A model generated the notes under the pieces. It was not told the DNA's origin and did not search any database. It worked only from the letters and a program-made list of their open reading frames with translations. Position numbers and translations under genes: made by a program. Shown piece after piece: positions 55,608 through 64,000 of a stretch of 64,000 nucleotides of DNA (within the stretch, counting starts at the first letter, position 1; every line of letters begins with the position of its first letter). This stretch comes from Ovis canadensis (lineage: Eukaryota; Chordata; Mammalia; Artiodactyla; Bovidae): the NCBI RefSeq assembly GCF_042477335.2, contig NC_091249.1:50576001-50640000 (forward strand), written 5' to 3'.

Positions 55608-55895
55608 AGCTGCTGCTACTGCTGCTAAGTCACTTCAGTTGTGTCCGACTCTGTGCGACCTAATAGATGGCAGCCCACCAGGCTCCCCCGTCCCTGGGAT
55701 TCTCCAGGCAAGAACACTGGAGTGGGTTGCCATTGCCTTCTCCAATGCATGAAAGTGAAAAGTGAAAGTGAAGTTGCTCAGTTGTGTCCGACTCTTCAAG
55801 ACCCCATGGACTGCAGCCCACCAGGCTCCTCCATCCATGGGATTTTCCAGGCAAGAGTACTGGAGTGGGGTGCCACCGCCTTCTCCGAATACTTC
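55608..55895 (-). mobile_element. BovA2-type SINE dimer with 10-bp TSD
   Basis: Antisense dimer beginning with a (GCT)n remnant. GCTAATACTT at 55598-55607 and 55896-55905 flanks it. Confidence 0.88.
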
Positions 55896-55905
55896 GCTAA
55901 TACTT

Positions 55906-56490
55906 CCCAACTTGTCGGTCTGATTGCTTTCCTGAGGAGATATCCAGAATTTGATTTCTGCGGGGTCTGCGTTGCCTCAACCGTGTCAGGTTATTGTTGT
56001 TGCAATTGCTTCTTTTCTGTTAGCATTGGGTACAGAAGCGCGCAGATATGTCCCAGGGAATCTGCTGGGCTCCAGTCCGACTTTTCCTGCCTCTGTTGTG
56101 TGTAACAGCAACCCTGGTCCCTCATTGCAGTGGGAGGGAGGTTGCCCTGGCAGTATGTTATGCTTCCATCTCCATGTTCATTGGCATATTGAGCCCAAAG
56201 TATCCAGACGGTAATCTGAGCATCTGGTTCAGTGGAACCTACACGATATCTTTGGGAAACATCCTCCCCTCTCCTCCCCCAAGCCAGAGTCTAAGATTGT
56301 AGGGACAATTTCAATGCACCTGAGTTACTGAAACCATCTGTAAATAGGTCTCCTTCTTTCCCTCCCTTTCCCACTCTGCCAACTGAGGTGTCGTTTGAAC
56401 TTGTTGACAGTTTGCAAATCATGTAATTTTTTTTAATGAACATGGGGTTTTAAAAGAGCAATAAACTATTTCTGCCTTAAAAAAGAATAT
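55906..56490 (+). other. Unexplained block ending in AATAAA (possible processed-pseudogene or old LTR sequence)
   Basis: Open stretches in two frames (55951-56214 and 56048-56302) include hydrophobic runs such as VRLFLPLLCVTATLVP and VCYASISMFIGILS, followed by a UTR-like tail with AATAAA at 56460-56465 and a short A-rich run. I do not recognise the protein. No intron-exon structure is evident. Confidence 0.3.
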
Positions 56491-57304
56491 CTACCTTAAA
56501 AGTCACTGTTATTAGGATCCTTTCCTCCACCGGGCAAAACTTAGGTGGTCCTCCTTTTCTTCTCTATTTGAGATGCTGTGAGTAAAGACTTTCCGTCTAC
56601 ATCCCACAGGTAGTAGCTTTATTTCCTGATTTAGTTCCCAAGGCTGTATTCCCGTAAGTCCATCTACATTCATGAGGTCTTTGCTCTAAGGATCTAGCCT
56701 GGGCTCAATATTTATAGGCCTTTGACTCTATGCCCAGTGTAGCTCTCAGTACTGGGCGCTCAGTGGTGGCCCAAGCCAACTTGGCCTCTCTTTTCCTCCT
56801 GGAACACAGAGCTTTGAGATAAATGGATAAACAACACAATAGCATCTAGTTACTAGTGATCTGAAGAAAACGGACATTTTAGGTTTTATCTGAGGTTGTT
56901 ATACTCATGTACTGAGATCTGAACATCAAAAGGGACCCGTCATGTGAGGACTCAAGTGTTCCAGGCAGAGGGTTCTAAAAATGCAAAGTCCCTGAGGTAT
57001 GAATAAGAATAATGAGGTGGAGGCTTGAGAGTAATGAGTTCACAATAATGAGGCCCGAAAAGGGTAGGGTAGGCTTCCTTGTTGGTCACAGAAAGGAGCT
57101 TGGATTCTACTCCAAGACAATGGGAAGCTAATAGAGGGTTTGGAGTTGAGGAGCAATAGGATTTGACTTACTTTTTGAAAAGCTTCTCTGACAGCTGTGA
57201 TGAGAGGGGCAAGTGTAAAATCCAGGAGACCAGTTAGGAGGAAACTGCAGTGTTCCAGGGAAGAGATGAGATTGGAAGCTAAGAGGTCCTTTGTAACAAA
57301 CAGA
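56491..57304. other. Old mammalian interspersed repeat and unique sequence
   Basis: From about 56930 the wording (TCCAGGCAGAGGGTTCTAAA, CAAAGTCCCTGAGGTATGAA, GACAATGGGAAGCTAATAGA, CAGGAGACCAGTTAGGAGGA) is that of a common old dispersed repeat; I cannot name the family. The first 400 bp show nothing. Confidence 0.45.
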
Positions 57305-57305
57305 T

Positions 57306-57512
57306 GGGGCTTCCCTGGTGGCTTGGACAGTAAGGAATCCACCTGCAATGCAGGAGACCCAGGTTTGATCACTGGATCATGAAGATCCCCTGGAGAAGGG
57401 AATGGCTGCCCTGTCCTGTATTCTTGTCTGAAGAATTTCATGGACAGAGGAGCCTGGCAGGCTACAGTCCATGGAGTCACAAAGAGTCAGACCCGACTTA
57501 GTGATTCACGCA
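57306..57512 (+). mobile_element. Bov-tA SINE
   Basis: GGGGCTTCCCTGGTGGCTTG to CAGACCCGACTTAGTGATTC. Confidence 0.9.
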
Positions 57513-57844
57513 CACACACATGAAAGATACAGTCTATTACCGACTGTATATCTTTGGGGCTCTGTCATTTCCCAACTGATACTGCAGTTGACTTCCTGTT
57601 ATTCTAGGAGATTCCTGAGGCTAGGCCACCCCCAAAGCTAAGTAAATGTAAGACAGTAACACATGTTGAGTCAATTTATAACAAAATCTAACTTCTGCAA
57701 AAGGCTTTAGCAATAATAGACTTTTCTCTTTTTAAAAAAATATTTTATTGAAGTACAGTTGATTTACAATTGTTGTATTGGTTGAAGTACAGTTGTATTA
57801 GTTTCTGGTATATAGCAAGTGATTCAGATATGTATGTGTGCATG

Positions 57845-58213
57845 TGTGCGTGCTAAGTCACTTCAGTCCTGTCTCAACCCTGTGGACTGTAGCCCGCCAG
57901 ACTCCTTTGTTCATGGGATTCCCCAAGGAAGAATGCTGGAGTTTGGGGTTTCCTAGGTGGTCCAGTGGTTAAGACTCCATGCTTCCACTGGATTCAATCC
58001 CTGGTTTGGGAGCAAAGATCCCACATGCTGCATGGTGTGGCCAAAAAAGATAAAAAGTAACAAATAAATAGATAACTTTTTTTAAAGAATACTGGAGAAG
58101 GTTGGCATACTCTCCTCCAGGAGATCTTCCTGACCCAGGGATCAAATCCATGTCTCTTACATCTCGTGCATTGGCAGGTAGGTTCTTTACCACTAGCACC
58201 ACCTGGGAAGCCC
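57845..58213 (-). mobile_element. Bov-tA SINE split by a CHR SINE
   Basis: Left half 57845-57941 (GTGCGTGCTAAGTCACTTCA) and right half 58098-58213 (GAGATCTTCCTGACCCAGGG) form one antisense SINE. Confidence 0.88.
57942..58084 (+). mobile_element. CHR-type SINE nested in Bov-tA, 13-bp TSD
   Basis: GGTTTCCTAGGTGGTCCAGT to an A-rich tail. Flanked by AAGAATGCTGGAG (57929-57941) and AAGAATACTGGAG (58085-58097), one mismatch. Confidence 0.9.
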
Positions 58214-58570
58214 ATATATATATGAGTGTGTGTGTATGGGTATATATAGATATAGTCTTTTTCATATTCTTTTCTATTATGATTTATCACAGGATATTGA
58301 ATAGTCCCTGTGCTATACAGTAGGACCTTGTTTATCCATTCTCTATGTAATACTTCACAGCTGCTAATCCCCAACAACTCCAATCCACTGCTCCCCAACA
58401 CTCCTGCCCCTTGAAAACCACAAATCTGTTCTCTGTGTCCGTGCGTCTGTTTCTGTTTCATAGATAAGTTTATTTTGTCATATCTTGCATTTCACATATA
58501 AGTGATATCAGGCGATATTTTGTCTTTTTCTGATTTACTTCACTTAGTTTGAGAATCACTAGGTCCATCC

Positions 58571-59117
58571 AGTTCAGTTCAGTTCAGTCACTCAGTCATG
58601 TCCGACTCTTTGCGACCCCATGAATTGCAGCACGCCAGGCCTCCCTGTCCATCACCATCTCCCGGAGTTCACTCAGACCCACGTCCATCGAGTCGATGAT
58701 GCCATCCAGCCATCTCATCCTCGGTCATCCCCTTCTTCTCCTGCCCCCTATCCCTCCCAGCATCAGAGTCTTTTCCAATGAGTCAACTCTTTGCATGAGG
58801 TGGCCAAAGTACTGGAGTTTCAGTTTTAGCATCATTCTTTCCAAAGAAATCCCAGGGTTGATATCCTTCAGAATGGACTGGTTGGATCTCCTTGCAGTCC
58901 AAGGGACTCTCAAGAGTCTTCTCCAACACCACATTTCAAAAGCATCAATTCTTCAGTGCTCAGCCTTCTTCACAGTCCAGTTCTCACATCCATACATGAC
59001 CACAGGAAAAACCATAGCCTTGACTAGACGGGCCTTAGTCAGCAAAGTAATGTCTCTGCTTTTGAATATACTGTCTAGGTTGGTCATAACTTTTCTTCCA
59101 AGGAGTAAGCGTCTTCC
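58571..59117 (-). pseudogene. BovB 3' part, antisense, inside L1
   Basis: Starts GTTCAGTTCAGTTCAGTCAC and ends CCAAGGAGTAAGCGTCTT. The minus strand encodes [20 protein letters not shown] of the BovB C-terminal region. L1 reads on afterwards (CCATGTTGCTGCAAATGGCA). Confidence 0.9.
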
Positions 59118-59459
59118 ATGTTGCTGCAAATGGCATTATTTCATATTTTTCTATAGCTGAGTCATATTCCATTGGGTAAATATCTCACATCTTCCTTATC
59201 CATTCATCTGTGGATGGACATTTAATTTTTCCCATATCTTGGTTATTCTGAATAGTACCGGATAATATACTGTTTCACTCTGTCCTCTCCCAAATCTACA
59301 AGGTGGCTATAATAAGGCCATAAATTTTACATGTTCTCTATGATTTAATCATTGCTACAAACTGTGAGGTAGGAATTATTCATTTACAGCTAAGAGATGA
59401 ACAAACTGAGACAGAGATATTCACTTGCCAAAGCCGCAAAATCAATAGTACAATACTCA

Positions 59460-61142
59460 GGTAAGAAAAGGCAGAGGAACCAGAGATCAAATTGTCAACA
59501 TTCTTTGGATTGTGGAGAAAGCAAGGTAATTCCAGAAAAACATCTACTTCTGCTTCATTGACTGTGCTGAAGCCTTTGATTGTGTGGATCACAATTAACT
59601 GTGGATAATTTTTAAAAGACATGGGTATACCAGACCACCTTACCTATCTCCTGAGAAACCTGTATGTGAGTCAAGAAGCAACAGTTAGAACTGGACATAG
59701 GACAAATAACTAGCTCAAAATTGGAAAAAGAGTATTTCAAGGCTATATATTGTCACCCTGCTTATTTCACTTCTATGCAGAGTACATTATGCAAAATACT
59801 GGACTGGATGAATTATAAACTGGAATCAAGAATTCCAGGAGAAATATCAACAACTTCAGATATGCAGATGATACCACTCTAATGGCAGAAAGTAAAGAGT
59901 AACTAAAGAGCCTCTTGATAAGGGCGAAAGAGAAGAGTGAAAAGGCCGGCTTCAAACTCAACATTAAAAAACCAAGATCATGGCATCTGGTCCTATCACT
60001 TCATGGCAAATAGAAGGGGAAAAAGTGGAATCATTGCAAATTTTACTTTCCTGGGCTCCAAAATCCATGTGAATAGTGACTGCAGTCATGAAATTAAAAG
60101 ACATTTGCTCCTTGGAAGGAAAGCTATGACAAACCTAGTGTGTGCATGCTAAGTCACTTCAGTCATGTCCAAATCTTTGACCTTATGGACTGTAGCTGGC
60201 CAGGCTCCACTGTCATGGGATTCTTCAGTCAAGAATACTGGATGGGTTACCATGCCCTCCTCCAGGGGATCTTACCAACCCAGGGATCAAACCCACATCT
60301 TCTGCATTTCAAGTGGCTTCTTTACTACTGAGCCACCAAGGAAAGTGGAAGTGAAAGTTGCTCAGTTGTGTCTGACTCTTTGCAACCCCATGGACTATAC
60401 AGTCCATGGCATTCTCCAGGCAAGAACACTGGAGTGGGTAGCCTTTCTCTTATCCAGGGAATCTCCCTAACCCAGGGATTGAACCCAGGTCTCCCACATT
60501 GTAGGCAGATTCTTTACCAGCTGAGCCACAAGGGAAACCCAAGAATACTGCAGAGGGTAGTCTATCCCTTTTCCAGCAGATCTTCCCGACCCAGGAATCC
60601 AACCACAGTCTCCTGCATTGCAGGCGGATTCTTTACCAACTGAGCTATAAGGGAAACCTGGACAGTGTGTTAAAAAGCAGAGACATTACTTTGCCAACAA
60701 AGATCCGTGTAGTCAAAGCTATGATTTTGCCAGTAGTCAAGGATGGGATGTGAGAGTTGGACCATAAAGAAGGCTGAGCACCAAAGAATCGATGCTTGTG
60801 AATTATGGTGCTAGAGAGGACTCTTGAGAGTCTCTTGGACAGCAAGGAGATCAAACCAGTCAATCCTAAAGGAAATCAACCCTGAACATTCACTGGAAGG
60901 ACTGATGCTGAAGCTAAAGCTCCAAAACTTTGGCCACCTGATACAAAGAGCCAATTCATTGGAAAAGACTCTGATGCTAGAAAAGATAGAAAGCAAAAAG
61001 GAGAAAGGGATGGCAGAGGATGAGATGATTAGATAACATCACCTACTCAATGGACATGAATTTGAGAAACTCTGGGAGAGAGTGCAGGACAGAGGAGCCT
61101 AGCATGCTACATTCCACGGGGTCACAAAAAGTTGGATATGAT
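59460..61142 (+). pseudogene. Older BovB copy, split by SINEs
   Basis: From GAAAAGGCAGAGGAACCAGA to GTTGGATATGATTTAGCTAC. More diverged than the copies at 36 or 43 kb. YADD retained at about 59861-59872. Interrupted at 60139-60658 by antisense SINEs, after which the BovB reads on (AAAAAGCAGAGACATTACTT). Confidence 0.88.
60139..60658 (-). mobile_element. Cluster of three antisense Bov-tA SINE units in BovB
   Basis: Units at about 60139-60340, 60341-60540 and 60541-60658. All are antisense; the third lacks its left half. AAACCTAG/AAACCTGG at the outer ends may be a TSD. Confidence 0.85.
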
Positions 61143-61157
61143 TTAGCTACTGAACAG

Positions 61158-61356
61158 GGACTTCCCTAGTGGCTCAGAGGTTAAAGTGTCTGCCTGCAAT
61201 GCGAGAGACCTGGGTTTGATCCCCCGGAGTAGGAAATGGCAACCCACTCCAGTATTCTTGCCTGGAGAATCCCATGGACGGAGGAGCCTGGTGGGGTACA
61301 GCCCATGGGGTCACAAAGAGTCAGACACGACTGAGCAACTTCACTTTCACTTTCAC
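61158..61356 (+). mobile_element. Bov-tA SINE with 16-bp TSD at a BovB 3' end
   Basis: GGACTTCCCTAGTGGCTCAG to a CTTTCACTTTCAC tail. Flanked by TTTAGCTACTGAACAG at 61142-61157 and 61357-61372. Confidence 0.93.
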
Positions 61357-61933
61357 TTTAGCTACTGAACAGTAACAACTTATGTCTCCCTGGAGAACAG
61401 GAGATGTACTTCGTGACTTACATAAGGCAAAACTTTGTTTCCAAGCTTAGTTTATTTTCATCACTCCAAACACCCTTAGCATAAGCCTGAGAATCTAAAA
61501 TACACTGTTGGGTAAAGGTATTTCTTTTCTCAATTTTCCTACTTTTTGAATGAATCTAGTTGAGTCATCTTAATTCCTGCTGGTGTCACTTAACCTATAA
61601 TGAATAATTTGATGGACAGAAAGCCAACAAACAAAAAACTGCTGCTGACATCTCAATGGTCTGCTTTACTCAGCAATCAAAATGCCGTGCCCCCAACTGA
61701 TAGAAAATACCTTATGTTCCAGCTACTCAGAAATTGAGGGCTTGTTCTAGGATTTTCATTACTCAATGGGACAGATTTCATCCTTATCAGGAACAAAATG
61801 GTAAGGAGTTAACAAGTCCTTATTACTAGAATTAGAGAAACAATTTTTCATTAGATTCTCTTAGCTCTCAGTGACATATCCCACTGTGTTATAGGCATAA
61901 AACTGAGACTCAAAAATCTCTCTCTCTGTCTCT

Positions 61934-61952
61934 CACACACACACACACACCA
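61934..61952 (+). repeat. (CA)n microsatellite
   Basis: A short CA run following CTCTCTCTGTCTCT. Confidence 0.8.
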
Positions 61953-62124
61953 GTCCAGAGACTGATGAAAATTCAATTAAACTTTCATTAAACTATGTAT
62001 TCTTTCAAGAACAGTGGCTGTGTCTTGTTTACCATTCTAGCATCTGGTCCAGAGCCTGGCTCAGAACAAGCATTCAATAAATATTTGTTGAATAAATTAG
62101 CAAAATCTGAAGATGCATATAATT

Positions 62125-62480
62125 TTTCAAATTTTATTGAAATATAGTTGATTTACAATGTTATGTCAATTTCTGCTGTACAGCAGAGTGATTCAGTTAT
62201 ACACACACACATACATATATACTTTCAAATTCTTTTTCTTTTCATCTTCTTTTCCATTATTCCAGGATATTGAATATAGTTCCCTGTGCTATACAGTAGG
62301 GCCTTGCTGTTTAGCCATGCTATATACAACACTTTGCATCTTTTAATCCCAAGTTACCAATCTTTCCCTCCCTCACCCACCTTCCCCTTGGCAACCACAA
62401 GTCTGTGCTCTATGTCTGTGAGTCTGTTTCTCTTTAGTAGATACATTCATTAGGTACATGGTAAAGTGATTTAGTTATTC
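62125..62480 (-). repeat. Artiodactyl L1 3' end (antisense)
   Basis: TATTGAAATATAGTTGATTT and GTTCCCTGTGCTATACAGTA. Confidence 0.8.
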
Positions 62481-62485
62481 ATACA

Positions 62486-62654
62486 TGAGTGAGTGAAGTC
62501 GCTCAGTCGTGTCCAACTCTTTGTGACCCCATGGACTGTAGCCTACAAGACTCCTCTGTCCATGGAATTTTCCAGGCAAGAGTACTGGAGTGGGTCGCCA
62601 TTTTCTTCTCCAGGGGATTTTCCCAACCCAGGGATCGAACCTGGGTCTCCCGCA

Positions 62655-62698
<44 letters not shown>

Positions 62699-63008
62699 AA
62701 GTCGCTTCAGTCGTGTCCAACTCTGTGTGACCCCATAGACGGCAGCCCACCAGGCTCCCCCATCCCTGGGATTCTTCAGACAAGAACACTGGAGTGGGTT
62801 GCCATTTCCTTCTCCAATGCATGAAAGTGAAAAGTGAAAGTGAAGTCGCTCAGTCGTGTCTGACTCTTAGCGACTCCGCGGACTGCAGCCTACCAGGCTC
62901 TTCCACCCATGGGATTTTCCGGGCAAGAGTAGTGGAGTGGGGTGCCATTGCCTTCTCCCTCCTACATTGCAGGCAGACGCTTTACCGTCTGAGCCACCAG
63001 GGGAGTCC
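62486..63008 (-). mobile_element. Array of antisense Bov-tA/BovA SINE units around a (GCT)14
   Basis: Units at about 62486-62656, 62699-62830 and 62831-63008, all antisense. The (GCT)n between the first two is the expanded tail of the second. Inserted in an antisense L1 3' end. Confidence 0.87.
62657..62698 (+). repeat. (GCT)14 microsatellite
   Basis: Fourteen uninterrupted GCT units (42 bp). Confidence 0.95.
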
Positions 63009-63017
63009 CTTATTAGT

Positions 63018-63018
63018 G

Positions 63019-63058
<40 letters not shown>
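63018..63058 (+). repeat. (TA)n microsatellite
   Basis: About 20 TA units, next to the SINE array. Confidence 0.9.
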
Positions 63059-63061
<3 letters not shown>

Positions 63062-63204
63062 CTGAAAAAGAACACACATATTCTTTTTCAGATCATTTTC
63101 CATTATTATCATAAGATATTGAATATAGTTCTCTGTGCTATACAGTAGGACCTAATTGCTTATCTATTTCAGATATTTACCTGTTTTTAAAACCTATTTT
63201 TCTT
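63059..63204 (-). repeat. Artiodactyl L1 3' end (antisense)
   Basis: TTGAATATAGTTCTCTGTGC and TACAGTAGGACCTAATTGCT, continued after the CHR SINE at about 63340. Confidence 0.75.
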
Positions 63205-63338
63205 TTTTAAAAACTTGTTTGGTTTTGGCTGCACTGGGTCTTTGGTGCTGCCCCCTAGTTGAGGCGTATGGACTCTTCCCCTGTTGAACCCTGAACTTCA
63301 AGGCAGATTTTCAACCACTGGACCACCAGGAAAGTCCT
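63205..63338 (-). mobile_element. CHR-type SINE, antisense
   Basis: GTTTGGTTTTGGCTGCACTG to GACCACCAGGAAAGTCC. Confidence 0.82.
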
Positions 63339-63419
63339 AGTATGTACCTGTTAACCCCAAATTCCTAATTATCCCTCCATTGGCCTTACATGGAAGCCAG
63401 AAACTACAGCTAAGAAGCA

Positions 63420-63870
63420 GAAACTATCTTTGCTCATGGAATGGACTCTCCAATTTGCTATATCATATTCCTATGATATGTTTTTTTTTTCTTTTAAGTA
63501 AAATATTCCTATAACCACATCATTCAAAGAAAAGGGAAGTGTAAATTAAGAGGGTGTATGAAAAGCAGAACATTGAATGGTGTTTAATACAACTGCAAAA
63601 TTTGTGCGTGGAAAGAATACATCTTAAATCAGAATTATGCAACAATTCTAGAAGGCCACTGACTTTGCAGTCCTTCATCTAGTTCTTCTGGATCCATCAT
63701 TATTGGAGATGTTGAATAGTACTGCATCTCCTTTAAGCTTTGAATTGATGTTAAAAAAAAAAGTCTCTCAAGTGGCTGCTATTTGCTTCCAATTAGCTTA
63801 AAGTTCTAAGAAAAATTCCAGGATACTGTCATAAGGTTTGTGCAGACTGTCGGTTTAAAAAAAAAGTCAC
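63420..63870. other. Intergenic, nothing recognised
   Basis: AT-rich sequence with no exon or named repeat visible. Confidence 0.4.
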
Positions 63871-63874
63871 AACT

Positions 63875-64000
63875 TAAATGTTGAGAGTTACGTTTTATTT
63901 GGCAGAAATTTTTAGGACCTTAAGCCCAGGAGGCAGCATCTCAAGTAACCCTGAGAGAACTGCTCGGAGTGTGGGGAGGAGTCTGGTCATATGGAGGTTT
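63875..64000 (-). repeat. Possible ruminant LTR end running off the window
   Basis: TTGAGAGTTACGTTTTATTT, CTTAAGCCCAGGAGGCAGCA and CCTGAGAGAACTGCTC look like a dispersed ruminant LTR-type repeat. Only 125 bp are visible and no coding part is present. Confidence 0.35.

Larger units (their letters stand above)
57725..58560 (-). repeat. Artiodactyl L1 3' end (antisense), split by nested SINEs
   Basis: L1 sequence at 57735-57840 (TATTGAAGTACAGTTGATTT) resumes at 58215 (TATAGATATAGTCTTTTTCA) after an antisense Bov-tA that carries a CHR SINE. Confidence 0.75.

Noticed and set aside
62497-62824. Poly-Ala/poly-Leu protein around the (GCT)14
   Set aside because: A microsatellite between SINE units; any frame through it is an artefact.
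23200-64000. Presence of FAF2, the next gene beyond CLTB in human
   Set aside because: I looked for its promoter and first exons and saw none. It probably starts beyond the right edge.
27000-64000. CRISPR-like or phage-like regularly spaced repeats
   Set aside because: The recurring blocks are SINE and BovB copies with irregular spacing and TSDs; this is a vertebrate genome.

Overview
This is nuclear DNA from a ruminant, most likely a bovid. Evidence for this is the large number of BovB (RTE) LINEs, Bov-tA/BovA SINEs, CHR-type tRNA SINEs and L1_BT-like LINEs, plus intron-bearing vertebrate genes in the same order as human 5q35.2 (NOP16, HIGD2A, CLTB). I cannot tell cattle from sheep, goat or buffalo by eye. 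There is no bacterial, plasmid or phage sequence, no CRISPR array, and no tRNA or rRNA gene that I can support.

Region 1 (1-1880) is a compact head-to-head gene pair. NOP16 (minus; start codon at 636) contributes only its first two coding exons, and the rest lies outside the left edge. HIGD2A (plus; 931-1621) is complete in two coding exons. The 294 bp between the two start codons hold two tandem CACGTG E-boxes, a ZNF143-type element and a GC box.

Region 2 (4083-22733) is the complete coding sequence of CLTB (clathrin light chain B) on the minus strand, in six exons. Exon 5, the 18-residue exon known to be neuron-specific, is present. It encodes 228 residues with exon 5 and 210 without it. 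All splice sites are GT-AG and all phases agree. The introns hold L2, MIR and MaLR relics, about ten Bov-tA SINEs, one 5'-inverted (twin-primed) L1 with a 15-bp target-site duplication (TSD), and an 87%-identical direct repeat exactly 1,000 bp apart that brackets exons 3 and 4. The first exon sits in a CpG island (about 22440-23170).

Region 3 (about 23.2-64 kb) is intergenic and made almost wholly of retroelements. It contains a mariner relic (38.28-39.40 kb), many BovB fragments, and a layered structure at 40.3-52.85 kb: an old L1 receives a near-complete L1_BT-like element (42771-52544, 14-bp TSD), which receives a SINE and two BovB copies, one of which receives a 166-bp L1 3' end (13-bp TSD). 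No intact open reading frame of a transposable element survives. I found no host exon in this region. One block (55906-56490) ending in an AATAAA signal remains unexplained.

I found no convincing novel biological system. The most useful second-look items are the promoter architecture, the regulation of the CLTB neuronal exon, the 1,000-bp-spaced repeat, and the datable nested insertions.
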